Source of the DNA: Stanieria sp964562685
Lineage (GTDB): Bacteria; Cyanobacteriota; Cyanobacteriia; Cyanobacteriales; Xenococcaceae
Assembly (NCBI GenBank): GCA_964562685.1
Contig: CAZLUP010000001.1
Coordinates: 62,001 to 126,000 of the forward strand
Length of the DNA: 64,000 nt
Direction: 5' to 3'
Shown here: positions 28,280-37,344 of the stretch, piece by piece
Position numbering within the stretch: position 1 is the stretch's first letter
Layout of the letters: each line of letters begins with the position of its first letter
Notes under the pieces: model-generated
What the model was told of the DNA's origin: nothing
Database searches by the model: none
The model's input: the letters and a program-made list of their open reading frames with translations, nothing else
Program-made: the position numbers and the translations under genes

Positions 28280-28708
28280 GGTTTTCTTATCGCCACGAAT
28301 ATTATTTTCTTAAGGATACCTAACTAGTAGCATTTAAGCAGCAATTATGCCTCCCACTTTTTGTATCCTAACGCGAATAAGGCAAAAATTGAGATTGGTT
28401 TAATTAGTCTACAAGCCAAAGTGGATAGTAATTACTAAATATTAATTTCAGGTTATAGGAATTTTTCTAACTATTCTAAACAAGCAGTTGAATTAGTTTG
28501 AATTAAAAGATGATTAAATTTTTCTGGAGCAGGAATAAGAATAAAATTTGGTGTCGTTCGTAATAGTTTTACTTGAAGTTTTCATAAATGCTTTAAAAAA
28601 TAAGATTTCCAAGGTAAATATCAGGTTCACGAATGTGTTAGCGAATCTACACGCAGCTTCTATGGTATATTTCCCTCAATATTTATCTCAGTAATTTAAT
28701 TGAAGATT
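28280..28708. other. Divergent intergenic region with a possible minus-strand coding remnant
   Basis: This 429-base gap between divergent genes must carry promoters for both. On the minus strand about 42 codons ending at a TAG near 28483 are open (reading ...LLRTTPNFILIPAPEKFN...) with coding-like composition, but the frame begins directly after a stop and has no start codon or ribosome site. It may be a gene remnant. Nothing else was recognised. Confidence 0.3.
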
Positions 28709-29566
28709 ATGAAATTAATCTTAAAATTAACTATTCTTTCTTCTTTATTTATTGCTAACGACTTTGCTGTTGCTCAACCAAATAAGATAGTTCAGATTGC
28801 TAATAACAATCGAATTGAACAACAATCCTCGTCCCCAATTACTTTATCTAACCATAACACTATAGATTTTGCTGACGTTCGGCAGTTTAACCATCTACTC
28901 AACAAACAGTTTGAAATTATGGCTAATACATCCCAAGTTGAAAAAAACTATGAGGTGATTGTAGTAGAAAGTTATGGATTTGGTGTAGGAGGAATGGTTA
29001 TTATGACTTTTTCACCTTATTTACTTTTTCAAGATGGCACTATTTATAAAATTGCCAAGACAGGTATAGCACCAGAAGATCTAGAAATCGAAAATTCTCA
29101 AAGAACTAGTCCAAGTGATTGGGGTAAATGGATTAAAAATGGCGATCGCCTTCAAGTACAATGGGGAGATGGAAAAAGCAACAATTGGGATAACTATTTT
29201 TCTGTAGTTCCAGGCAGCAGCAATGAGCGATTGCATGGATATTACACTTCGATTGGAGGTGGTGGCAATACTGCCTTGGGAGGAGATGTAATGATTGCTG
29301 TATCAAATAATCTGACATTTTTTGAAGATGGTAGTTTTTCCCAACAAAAATCTTCTGGTGGAAGCGCGCCAGGAGTTACTACTTCTTCAACTAGTCAAAT
29401 AGATGGTACTTACGAAATTAATGGTTATACTATTACTTTTAAAAATACTTCAGGGCAACTAGAAAAAAAACTTTTCTATTATTTTCCCGAAAAAATAACT
29501 GATCATCCGCAAAAAACTACTAAAACTATTGGTATTGGCAGTTCCTATTTTAGTTTGAAGAATTGA
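28709..29566 (+). CDS. Secreted protein of unknown function
   Basis: The 285-residue protein starts with a clear signal peptide (MKLILKLTILSSLFIA, likely cleavage after AVA near residue 22). I use the ATG at 28709 because the longer frame would need a TTG and lengthens the signal peptide for no reason. The mature part has two glycine-rich stretches (about 185-200 and 220-235), Trp-rich loops and a final beta-rich segment. No enzyme motif is visible. It might be a periplasmic or surface beta-sheet protein. It converges on dnaB with only two bases between the stop codons. Confidence 0.75.
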   Translation: MKLILKLTILSSLFIANDFAVAQPNKIVQIANNNRIEQQSSSPITLSNHNTIDFADVRQFNHLLNKQFEIMANTSQVEKNYEVIVVESYGFGVGGMVIMTFSPYLLFQDGTIYKIAKTGIAPEDLEIENSQRTSPSDWGKWIKNGDRLQVQWGDGKSNNWDNYFSVVPGSSNERLHGYYTSIGGGGNTALGGDVMIAVSNNLTFFEDGSFSQQKSSGGSAPGVTTSSTSQIDGTYEINGYTITFKNTSGQLEKKLFYYFPEKITDHPQKTTKTIGIGSSYFSLKN

Positions 29567-29568
29567 AT

Positions 29569-30894
29569 TTAATAATGATTTGGTCTGGCTAAACTTTCAA
29601 ACTTGGTCAATTCGGACTTAAATAACAATTTTACTGTCCCGACAGGCCCATTCCTATGTTTAGTAATAATTGCTTCAGCAATACCTTGTTCTGGTGTATC
29701 AGGATTGTAATACTCATCTCGATAAAGCATAATTACTAAATCGGCATCTTGCTCAATTGAACCACTTTCTCTCAAATCTGATAGCATTGGGCGTTTATTC
29801 GTTCTTTGTTCGACACCGCGACTAAGCTGAGATAAAGCGATGACTGGTACATTAATTTCACGCGCCAAACCCTTGAGAGAACGGGTAATTTTAGATAATT
29901 CTTGGACTCGGTTATCACTTCCGCCTTCCATCAACTGTAAATAATCTAATAAAACTAATCCCAAATCTTGTTTCAATTGTCCTTGTAAACGACGAACTTG
30001 AGATCGCATTTGGAGAACGGATAAATTAGCTGTATCATCGATGTAGATTGATAATTCTGATAAATGACCAACCGCATTAACTAAAGCTTCAATATCTTGT
30101 TGGGTAATTCTGCCAGATCTAAGACGATTACTAGCAATTTTTGCTTCACTAGCTAGCAGTCTTTGGGCTAATTGTTCCCGTGACATTTCTAAACTAAAAA
30201 CAGCCACAGGCATTTTAGATTCTTTAGCAATATTGGCTGCAATATTGAGAGAAAAACTTGTTTTTCCCATTGAAGGTCTACCAGCAATAATAATTAAATC
30301 TGAACGACCAAAACCACTGGTAAAAGCATCTAAATCATAAAAACCAGAAGGAATTCCAGGTAAAGCAATTTGTTGATGTAAATTTTCAATTGTATTAAAA
30401 GTTTGAATCAAACTATCAGAAATAGGTACTAAACCTTGTTGGGGACGTTCTTGAGTTAAACGAAAAATTTTCTGTTCTGATTGATCGAGTACAGTTTCTA
30501 ATTCGGTAGCTGTTTCATAACCCAAACCGACAATTTCATGACCAGCTTTAATTAACTCGCGACGAATATATTTATCCATCACCAAATTAGTAAAACGATC
30601 GATATTAACCGCAGAAATGGTACGATTAAGTAGTTGAGCGAGTTTAGTAATTCCTCCTATTTGTTCTAGAAGCTCGCGATCAGCTAAATAAGTACTAACT
30701 CCCATTAAGTCAGTTGGTTTTCCTTGACTATGAAGTACTTGTGCAGCGTAATAAATAGTTTGATGAGCTTGGACAAAAAAAGCATCTTTAGGCAAGATAT
30801 CCGCTATTCTCGCCATTGCTTCGGGATCGAGTAAAATGCCACCGAGGATTTCTTCTTCTGCTTCAATATTGGCAGGAAAGTCTTTAATTTCCAC
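29569..30894 (-). CDS. dnaB: Replicative DNA helicase DnaB, intein-free
   Basis: DnaB is the hexameric 5'-3' helicase that unwinds DNA at the replication fork. The 441-residue protein has the N-terminal primase-interaction domain (PANIEAEEEILGGILLDPEA), the RecA-like core with Walker A AGRPSMGKTSF, VFSLEMS, Walker B LVLLDYLQLM and the C-terminal ESGSIEQDADLVIMLYRDE block. The length is that of an uninterrupted enzyme, so the intein found in several cyanobacterial DnaB proteins is absent. The start is a GTG at 30894. A TAA three codons upstream in frame excludes a longer form, and the ribosome site is weak. Confidence 0.97.
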   Translation of the reverse strand: MEIKDFPANIEAEEEILGGILLDPEAMARIADILPKDAFFVQAHQTIYYAAQVLHSQGKPTDLMGVSTYLADRELLEQIGGITKLAQLLNRTISAVNIDRFTNLVMDKYIRRELIKAGHEIVGLGYETATELETVLDQSEQKIFRLTQERPQQGLVPISDSLIQTFNTIENLHQQIALPGIPSGFYDLDAFTSGFGRSDLIIIAGRPSMGKTSFSLNIAANIAKESKMPVAVFSLEMSREQLAQRLLASEAKIASNRLRSGRITQQDIEALVNAVGHLSELSIYIDDTANLSVLQMRSQVRRLQGQLKQDLGLVLLDYLQLMEGGSDNRVQELSKITRSLKGLAREINVPVIALSQLSRGVEQRTNKRPMLSDLRESGSIEQDADLVIMLYRDEYYNPDTPEQGIAEAIITKHRNGPVGTVKLLFKSELTKFESLARPNHY

Positions 30895-31401
30895 TCTTAA
30901 TTAATTTTTTACTAAATGCCTATCTAGGATAGCTAAATTTGTAGTGAGATTTGTTTAAAAAATGCTTGATTATTTGTAAATAATTAATCAACTTGATCGT
31001 CTTAGCGAACAACTTAACTATCCAAACTAGCAGTAAAAACACTATAATACAAGGTATTAACTTTTTCTTTTTTTTATCTAAAAATCACAACGCAGTCACA
31101 CTTTCGGTGTGGCGCAAAGAGAACAACGAAGCTGGCATATATGCGACCGCTATATACTCGACTTAAAAAAAACTGAAGTGAATAGATATATTTATGCCAG
31201 TTGAGAAAGTGTCACCTTTTAGTAACTATCCAAAGAGAAATAAATTTACTATATTAATTGTGTGAGGAGTAAGTGTAAAAGAGAAAGGCTTTGGGGTCGA
31301 AACACGGCAAGACTCCCAAGGTCTTTTTCATTCTTATCTATCAAAATTTCAAGCTACAGCCACAAGACTAATCAAGAAGTTTAACTTGAATTTAATTAAA
31401 C
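30895..31401. other. Intergenic region with hairpins and a Yfr1-like motif
   Basis: This 507-base gap separates dnaB from the second hybrid regulator, both on the minus strand. It holds a compact hairpin at 31095-31113 (GTCACAC-TTTCG-GTGTGGC, one G-U pair). A weak stem AAGAC/GTCTT at 31309-31325 is followed by a T-run on the plus strand. The minus-strand 11-mer ACTCCTCACAC lies at 31270-31260 and equals the unpaired core of the cyanobacterial small RNA Yfr1. The GC-rich terminator hairpin expected just downstream of that core is not present, so I do not call an RNA gene. Confidence 0.35.
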
Positions 31402-33222
31402 TTAAGAGTTTGTAAAACTTTTAACTCTTGCCAAACGATTAAGGATGCGATTGGCTAATTCTGCTGGAACAATCGGTTTATTTAAATAATCATCAGCACC
31501 AATCGCAAAAGCTTGATGTTGAGTTTTATCATCATGATGAACAGTCAAAAACAGAATTGGTAAGCTTTGCCAACGAGGATCGCTACGTAATAACTGACAC
31601 AATTCGATGCCATTAATGTCAGGCATTTCAATATCGAGAATCAACAAATCTGGGTTGAATTTGACTAAAGAAGACCAAAATTGCTGAAGATCATTAATAG
31701 TTAAAAGGTTAAACCCCCAAGCCTCTAAATCAATTTTTAAAGCTGCTAAAAGTTGAGCATCATCATCAACAATCATCACTTTAGCACCAGAGCCAGTTCT
31801 AGCCAAAAGCTGATTAACTGAGGCGATCGCCATAGTAGGAGTAACAGGAGACTGCAACAACAAACTTCCTCCTTGACGGATCACGGCTAATCTTTCCGCC
31901 AAGCTATCTGCTGCTAAAATTGCCACAATTGGAATCAGGGGATGTTGTTGATGTAATTGAGCGATAAATGTTAAATATTCGGCTTCTGGATTAGCTATTT
32001 TGAGCATAACAACGTTAGGTGGGTGTATAAGCAGTAATTTTTCTCCTTCGGCTAAATTAGTCCCAACTACAACAGATATTCCCAAAATCGCAGCTTCCTC
32101 AGCTAGCTGTTTCGCAAAATTGAGATCGTTGTCAATAACCAAAAGCGAAATGCCTTTACTTCGGCTGCCATTTTTTTGAGCATAAAAAGGTTGCTGCTCA
32201 ATTTCTCGACTTAAATCGGTTAATAACTTGCTCAATTGCTCGATTCTGGCTGGTTCACAGGATAATTCCTCGATTAATAACTGTTCTAAAACTTTAGCAA
32301 TTTTAGAACCTTCAGGAAAACCAAAACTACCTAAAGAACCTGCTAATTTATGAGCAGAAGATCGAGCTTGTTGTTGTAATTCCGTAGTTAAACTGTTATT
32401 TACTAGAGCATCTTTAGCTGCACTGATTACAGCCAATCTTTTGCTCATGTTTGGTTTGAACTGTTCCCAGGTTTTAATCAAAGCTTCTACATGCCGAGTT
32501 TTTTGTGCTTGATACTCTTGTTCTTCTTTTTTGACGGTTGAGTGAGTCGGTTCACTTCTGAGACGGTAACCCATGCCATAAACTGTCTCAATTATATCTT
32601 TGGGAACATTAGCAGCTTTTAATTTATGTCGTAACCCTTTAATGTGAGTTCTAACTGCTTCTTCGCCTGGAGGATCTTCAAAAGACCATAATCTTTCAAG
32701 TACTGCACCAGCACTAAAAACTTGTTGGGGATTACGTAAAAATAATTCTAAAAGAGCATACTCTTTAGGAGTTAAATTAATTAATTTTTCCTGATATTTA
32801 ACCTCACAAGTTCTAGGATCGAGGGTCAAATTTTCCCACTTTAAAACGGGAGCTAAATAATGACCTTCTCTTCTTAACAAAGCGCGAATTCTTGCCGTTA
32901 ACTCATCAAAATCAAACGGCTTGACTACATAATCATCTGCACCAGCATCAAGACCTTTAACTTTATCTAAACTACCATCTTTAGCTGTTAACAATAGAAT
33001 TGGCATTTGATAGCCTTCCGCACGCGCTCGCCGACACAAACTAATGCCATCTAACTTAGGCAGCATGACATCTAGGACTACCAAGTCGTAAGTAAACAGT
33101 AAAATGAATTCCCAAGCAGATTCTCCATCAGTAGCGATATCGACGGCATAATGCTGTTCAATCAGACTGTTGGCTAGAGCGTTCATTAAAGGTTCGTCAT
33201 CATCTACTAACAAAATTCTCAT
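31402..33222 (-). CDS. Hybrid response regulator REC-wHTH-HPt-REC-REC
   Basis: This 606-residue paralogue of the regulator at 25940-28279 has the same first five domains but no GGDEF. Receiver 1 (1-115) has Asp51. A winged helix (about 125-222) ends TVYGMGYRLR. The HPt domain (about 245-330) has His291 in SSAHKLAGSLGSFGF. Receiver 2 (about 355-475) has Lys408 at the acceptor position (VVMLKIANPE) and so is degenerate, while receiver 3 (about 480-600) keeps Asp530 (ILDIEMPD). This is the opposite of the paralogue, where receiver 2 is intact and receiver 3 is degenerate. It is probably a DNA-binding phosphorelay integrator. It stands alone, 507 bases downstream-to-upstream from dnaB, and its kinase is not evident. 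Confidence 0.93.
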   Translation of the reverse strand: MRILLVDDDEPLMNALANSLIEQHYAVDIATDGESAWEFILLFTYDLVVLDVMLPKLDGISLCRRARAEGYQMPILLLTAKDGSLDKVKGLDAGADDYVVKPFDFDELTARIRALLRREGHYLAPVLKWENLTLDPRTCEVKYQEKLINLTPKEYALLELFLRNPQQVFSAGAVLERLWSFEDPPGEEAVRTHIKGLRHKLKAANVPKDIIETVYGMGYRLRSEPTHSTVKKEEQEYQAQKTRHVEALIKTWEQFKPNMSKRLAVISAAKDALVNNSLTTELQQQARSSAHKLAGSLGSFGFPEGSKIAKVLEQLLIEELSCEPARIEQLSKLLTDLSREIEQQPFYAQKNGSRSKGISLLVIDNDLNFAKQLAEEAAILGISVVVGTNLAEGEKLLLIHPPNVVMLKIANPEAEYLTFIAQLHQQHPLIPIVAILAADSLAERLAVIRQGGSLLLQSPVTPTMAIASVNQLLARTGSGAKVMIVDDDAQLLAALKIDLEAWGFNLLTINDLQQFWSSLVKFNPDLLILDIEMPDINGIELCQLLRSDPRWQSLPILFLTVHHDDKTQHQAFAIGADDYLNKPIVPAELANRILNRLARVKSFTNS

Positions 33223-33568
33223 TACAGTTAGCTGGCGGAGTCATCACGTTTGATTGATATTGCACAATTTGGTTCTATTTATTTCTAGTTACTGACCTAA
33301 CTGACTGAAATTGGCAACATTTTGTTAAAGTGTAACAACCCTCAAGACGAAATGAGCTTTTTTTACCTATCTACTTCAAGTATTCTTAATTTTTTGATAC
33401 TGATTGAGATTGTGCAATCGTACAAAACTTAAGGACACCTCTACTAATTGCCCTAAATAGCTTTTGAATTAAGCTTTTGGAGCTTGTTGGAGATGTCCTC
33501 TAAAAAGTATTAATGACTTAGAATTAGATTACGTATGATTGATCTAGGGGGTTTTCCCCCTTTCTTGT
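33223..33568. other. Intergenic region with imperfect dyad and terminator hairpin
   Basis: This 346-base gap lies upstream of the hybrid regulator and downstream of the NDH-2 gene, both on the minus strand. AGGACA near 33431 and TGTCCT near 33491 form the ends of an imperfect inverted repeat of about 70 bases that might be a remnant of a small element. The GC hairpin at 33546-33561 is listed separately. No coding frame was recognised. Confidence 0.35.
33546..33561. terminator. GC-rich hairpin just after the NDH-2 gene
   Basis: AGGGGG-TTTT-CCCCCT forms a perfect six-pair stem eight bases beyond the stop of the minus-strand NDH-2 gene. Read on the plus strand it is followed by a T-rich stretch (TTCTTGTTT); on the minus strand the following bases are less T-rich. 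It is well placed to end NDH-2 transcription, but the T-tract points the other way, so the strand is left open. Confidence 0.6.
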
Positions 33569-34912
33569 TTAGATTTGTACTAAAGCTTGAGTATCTCTTT
33601 CTGGTTCTAACTCGTGCTTATAAGAAGCATCAGAAGACACAATTAGGCGATCGCCTTTGTTACTGGTAAAATAACTCCACAACCACTGAATTGCCACAAT
33701 AATTTTGTTATCAAATTCCAGCAGATAGAAGACGTGAATAAACATCCAAATTAGCCACGCCAGAATCCCAGAAAGTTTGACAAAACCAAAATCAATCACA
33801 GCAGCGTGTTTACCAATCACAGCTAAATTCCCCCAATCCCAATAGCGAAACGGAGCTATTGTATGGTTTTGTAGTTGACTTTGAATTAGATTGGCAACAT
33901 ATTTACCTGCTTGCATCGCTGCTGGTGCAACTGCTGGTAAAAGATGATTTTGATTAATTCGGTAATGAGCCAAATCGCCAATGACAAAAATATTACTATA
34001 TTTACCAACCTTGAATTCTGGCGATACAATTACTCTATCCATGTGGTCTAAACTTGCTCCAGTTGATTGAGCTAAATTAAACGCGATCGCAGAACCTTTC
34101 ATGCCAGCCGTCCATAAAACAGTACGGGTTCTAATTTGCTCGATTTGTTCACCTTGGCGTACAGTAACAACTTGTTCGTTGAGATCGATTACCTTGGTTT
34201 TGGTTTTGACTATCACACCTAAATCCTTAAGCTTGGTAAGAGCTTGCTCTGATAATTGAGTGGGATAAGTAGGTAAAATTCTCTCTGGACTTTGGATCAA
34301 AATAATTTTTGCTGTGGCTGGATCGATATTACGAAAATCTTCTTTTAAGGTACTGCGAGTTAATTCTGCTAAAGCTCCAGCCAACTCGACTCCAGCAGCA
34401 CCACCACCAACTAAAACAAAAGTTAACCAATCTTGGCGTTTTTCAGGAATAGTTTCTTTCTCGGCAGACTCAAAAGCTAGAAAAATGCGACGGCGAATTT
34501 CTAAAGCATCCTCAACTGTTTTTAATCCTGGTGCTTTTTTTGCCCATTCGGGATTACCAAAATATTGAGGACTAGCACCAGTAGCAATAATGAGAGAATC
34601 ATAGCGAATCTCGCGGTATTTTAATTTGACTATTTGGCGATTAGGCTCGATCTGAGTAACTTCTCCCATCAATACTTCAGTATTTTTGTTATGCTTTAGT
34701 ACTGCTCTAAGAGGAGAAGAAATATTACTCGGAGATAAACCACCGGTGGCAACTTGATAGAGTAGTGGTTGAAAAACATGGAAGTTTTGTTTATCGATTA
34801 AAGTAACTTTGACTGGTGCTTGGGCAAGACTCTTGGCTGCGTAAAGTCCACCAAATCCTCCGCCGATAATTACTACGTGATGAAGAGATTGTTTTTTGTT
34901 TTCTTGAAACAT
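33569..34912 (-). CDS. Type II NADH dehydrogenase (NDH-2)
   Basis: This 447-residue single-subunit flavoprotein oxidises NAD(P)H and passes electrons to quinone without pumping protons. The N-terminal FAD motif is VVIIGGGFGGLYAAKSL. The second dinucleotide fold has FVLVGGGAAGVELAGALAEL, and a C-terminal FAD-contact region contains VIGDLA and a PAVAPAAMQAGKYVA block, all typical of NDH-2. A hydrophobic C-terminal segment (about 375-415, GILAWLIWMFIHVFYLLEF) should attach it to the membrane. AGGAGA lies upstream of the ATG at 34912. Cyanobacteria have several paralogues (NdbA, NdbB, NdbC); I cannot assign which one this is. It is a single gene, followed by a hairpin. Confidence 0.93.
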   Translation of the reverse strand: MFQENKKQSLHHVVIIGGGFGGLYAAKSLAQAPVKVTLIDKQNFHVFQPLLYQVATGGLSPSNISSPLRAVLKHNKNTEVLMGEVTQIEPNRQIVKLKYREIRYDSLIIATGASPQYFGNPEWAKKAPGLKTVEDALEIRRRIFLAFESAEKETIPEKRQDWLTFVLVGGGAAGVELAGALAELTRSTLKEDFRNIDPATAKIILIQSPERILPTYPTQLSEQALTKLKDLGVIVKTKTKVIDLNEQVVTVRQGEQIEQIRTRTVLWTAGMKGSAIAFNLAQSTGASLDHMDRVIVSPEFKVGKYSNIFVIGDLAHYRINQNHLLPAVAPAAMQAGKYVANLIQSQLQNHTIAPFRYWDWGNLAVIGKHAAVIDFGFVKLSGILAWLIWMFIHVFYLLEFDNKIIVAIQWLWSYFTSNKGDRLIVSSDASYKHELEPERDTQALVQI

Positions 34913-35638
34913 TAAAATTTTTATCTCCTTTGAACTAGATTGATAATAGTTCTAGCTAAGTTTTGCCCTTCAAGGGTATTGTGTAAAATTCAAAGTGTAA
35001 GTATAGAAAAATACCAGTTTTGCTATTGTTATGATTTTTTGACTTAAGTTAATTTTTGGATTAATTATTGAATTTAAAAATGTTTTTATAAATACATTTT
35101 TAAATTATTTAGTGATTATCTATTTTTTTACATTTAAGTAAAATATTATTGGATTTTAAAGGGCAGCCAAGCCTTAAATTATTTGTATATTGCAGTTTGA
35201 TTTATATTTTAAGTATTATTGCCGATTTTGTTATTTTTATCTTTAAGTTGATAAATTAACTACATTTTTATATTTTTTACCTTGAGCAAACCAATATAGC
35301 AATATTAAATAATTTTTCTAAAACATTTAGGGATAAACTGCGGGTCATTTATCTCTAAAACCCCAATCAAGTTAAGGTGTGAAACGGAAGATATGATTTT
35401 TGATTTGAAATTTATTTTGGTAAAACAAATAATTCCAGAATTTTTCCGACAAGCTATAAAATATTTTTTTAAAATTAAATTTGATTGGTATTTTTAATAT
35501 TAAAATGTTAGATTAACTAAATTTAAAACTTTTTTTATTTTTAGATAATTTTAATAAATAAACCAAGAATATTGATTTAATGATTTAAAATAAAGATATA
35601 TTACTTCATTAGTTTAGTAAAAATATCTTTTTCAATTG
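34913..35638. other. Very AT-rich divergent intergenic region
   Basis: This 726-base gap separates the divergent NDH-2 and DUF155 genes. It is among the most AT-rich stretches of the window and contains no frame of coding character. A strong isolated hairpin at 35326-35359 is its only clear structure and is listed separately. Promoters of both flanking genes are presumably here but could not be placed. Confidence 0.35.
35326..35359. repeat. Hairpin with 12-bp stem in AT-rich intergenic DNA
   Basis: TTTAGGGATAAA at 35326-35337 pairs with TTTATCTCTAAA at 35348-35359 (eleven matches and one G-U) around the loop CTGCGGGTCA. It sits in the middle of a 726-base divergent gap, far from either gene, with no T-tract. 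A regulatory RNA structure, an operator or a relic of a small palindromic element are all possible. Confidence 0.5.
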
Positions 35639-36439
35639 ATGGAAAAAACCTTATTTTTAAATAAAGAGAATATCAAAGTTAGAGCTTTGTTCTTAGGTCA
35701 AAGAATCGATATCAAAGCCTTAGACAATATTGAATGTTTAACAACTAATCCTCTAATTGTTTCGGCTGGTGAGTTTGGTTGTGCTGTCTTATTCCGTTAT
35801 GGGGCAGTAGTTTTATTTGGTCTTGAACCCATTGAAGAAGCAACGTTCCTTACTAATCTTAAACCATTAGTTGTAGAACCTTTCGCAGACCCAGAAGTAG
35901 AAGACACAGATATTTATATAGATAATAATACTACTGGCAAAGTATTAGACGGTAATATTTTTCTGCCACAGTTTACGTTGAAAAGTTTGCAAATTGTCGC
36001 TGATGTTTTGGCAAAAAGTGTGGTGTTAGCTCACTATGAACTGCAAACAACTAGTACTTTTGATCGGATCGAACCTTTTGCCGTCAGTCTACAAAATACT
36101 AGTTGGAGTCGAAAACAAGTCAAGGAATTGCTCAAACTACTTGGTAGTACTTTATCAATTCAGCACAAAGTCATGGGTCGAGTTGAAGTAATTGATAAAC
36201 CAGAATTACTATGGGATTATCCGGAATTAGAAAGACTTTATCTGCGCTTAGAAGATGAGTATGAAATTCGAGAAAGAGATCAAGTTTTGGAACGTAAATT
36301 AGAATCAGTTTCTCGCACTGCGGAAACCGCGCTGGGTTTACTGCAACACAATACCAGCTTGAGAGTAGAGTGGTATATTGTGATTTTAATCGTCATGGAA
36401 CTAGTTTTATCTTTATATCGAATGTTCGCTGGCGTTTAA
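35639..36439 (+). CDS. RMD1/YagE-family (DUF155) protein
   Basis: The 266-residue protein shows the family pattern: a beta-rich N-terminal half with GEFGCAVLFRYGAVVLFG, a central LKSLQIVADVLAKSVVLAHYE helix region (about 112-133), a long charged coiled coil (about 195-235, RLEDEYEIRERDQVLERK) and a single C-terminal membrane segment (about 245-262). In yeast and mitochondria, relatives (RMD1, RMD8, RMND1) are membrane-associated; the bacterial role is unknown. I use the ATG at 35639; one codon earlier is a TTG. The protein is probably anchored to the membrane by its C-terminus, with the bulk in the cytoplasm. Confidence 0.85.
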   Translation: MEKTLFLNKENIKVRALFLGQRIDIKALDNIECLTTNPLIVSAGEFGCAVLFRYGAVVLFGLEPIEEATFLTNLKPLVVEPFADPEVEDTDIYIDNNTTGKVLDGNIFLPQFTLKSLQIVADVLAKSVVLAHYELQTTSTFDRIEPFAVSLQNTSWSRKQVKELLKLLGSTLSIQHKVMGRVEVIDKPELLWDYPELERLYLRLEDEYEIRERDQVLERKLESVSRTAETALGLLQHNTSLRVEWYIVILIVMELVLSLYRMFAGV

Positions 36440-36467
36440 GGAACTGTGAACAAAAAAATTTTAGAAA

Positions 36468-37313
36468 ATGCCCAAGCAAATTAAGCCAATGATTTTAATT
36501 TTGGGAGGATTAATACTCACTGTTTATTTGATGATTTGTGGAGTTTTGCGTTGGAAGCAAACCAAACTAATTTTTTTTCCATCTCCAGAAGTAGTGGCTA
36601 CGCCAAAAGATTATCAACTTGCTTATGAAGAAGTTTGGCTTCCTGTTTCGACAGGCAAAATTCATGGTTGGTGGATACCTGCTAACGCTTCTGAAGCTCC
36701 TGTTATTTTATACTTGCATGGGAATGGTAGCAATAATGGTGATACCATCGGTCAAGCTAGCCGTTTTCATCAATTAAATTTTTCTACGTTGCTGATTGAT
36801 TATCGAGGTTATGGATATAGCAGTGGTCCTTTTCCTAATGAAACTTTAGTTTATGAAGATGCTGAAGCTGCTTGGCAATATTTAACTGTCGAGAAAAAAA
36901 TTAACCCTAACAAAATTGTAGTATATGGTCATTCTTTGGGAGGAGCGATCGCTTTAGAGTTGGCTACTCGACATCCCGAACTAGCTGGCATCATTGTGAA
37001 TGGGACTTTTACCTCAATGCGAGCGATCGCAGGTCACATGAAACAATACCGAATTTTTCCTCTAGATTGGATTTTGACTCAAAAGTTTGATTCTATAAAT
37101 AAAATAAAAACTCTCAAAACTCCAATTTTGTTGATGCATGGAATAGAGGATCGAGTTGTTCCTGCTTGGATGAGTCAAGAATTATTTGCTGCTACTTCTG
37201 CACCCAAGCAATTATGGTTAGTTCCCAAAGCTGGACACAACGATCTTGCTAAAGTGGCAGGAGAAGAATATCTTCAGAAGATTAAACAATTTGTCGAGCA
37301 AGTTTCTAACTGA
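36468..37313 (+). CDS. Membrane-anchored alpha/beta hydrolase (BEM46/ABHD13-like)
   Basis: This 281-residue protein has an N-terminal membrane anchor (about 7-25) and an alpha/beta-hydrolase domain. The oxyanion region is LYLHGNGSNNG, then LLIDYRGYGYSSG. The nucleophile elbow is VYGHSLGGA with Ser156, the acid lies in LMHGIEDRVVP, and the base is in KAGHNDL. The triad is therefore complete. The architecture matches the BEM46/ABHD13-like subfamily of serine hydrolases; the substrate is unknown. It lies 28 bases downstream of the DUF155 gene on the same strand, so the two may share a transcript. Confidence 0.88.
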   Translation: MPKQIKPMILILGGLILTVYLMICGVLRWKQTKLIFFPSPEVVATPKDYQLAYEEVWLPVSTGKIHGWWIPANASEAPVILYLHGNGSNNGDTIGQASRFHQLNFSTLLIDYRGYGYSSGPFPNETLVYEDAEAAWQYLTVEKKINPNKIVVYGHSLGGAIALELATRHPELAGIIVNGTFTSMRAIAGHMKQYRIFPLDWILTQKFDSINKIKTLKTPILLMHGIEDRVVPAWMSQELFAATSAPKQLWLVPKAGHNDLAKVAGEEYLQKIKQFVEQVSN

Positions 37314-37344
37314 TAACAAAAATAACAAGCAAAAAGTTTTTAAT

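Noticed and set aside
28483..28610. Minus-strand open stretch reading LLRTTPNFILIPAPEKFN
   Set aside because: It begins right after a stop codon, lacks a start and a ribosome site, and is about 42 codons. It is kept only as a note in the region entry.
29569..30894. Intein in DnaB
   Set aside because: The protein is 441 residues with continuous helicase motifs, so there is no insertion.
31260..31330. Possible intact Yfr1 RNA gene
   Set aside because: The core 11-mer is present, but no GC-rich terminator stem and T-run follow it on the minus strand, so I did not annotate an RNA gene.
30895..31401. tRNA or other stable RNA in the dnaB upstream gap
   Set aside because: No T-loop or acceptor-stem pattern could be built from the sequence.
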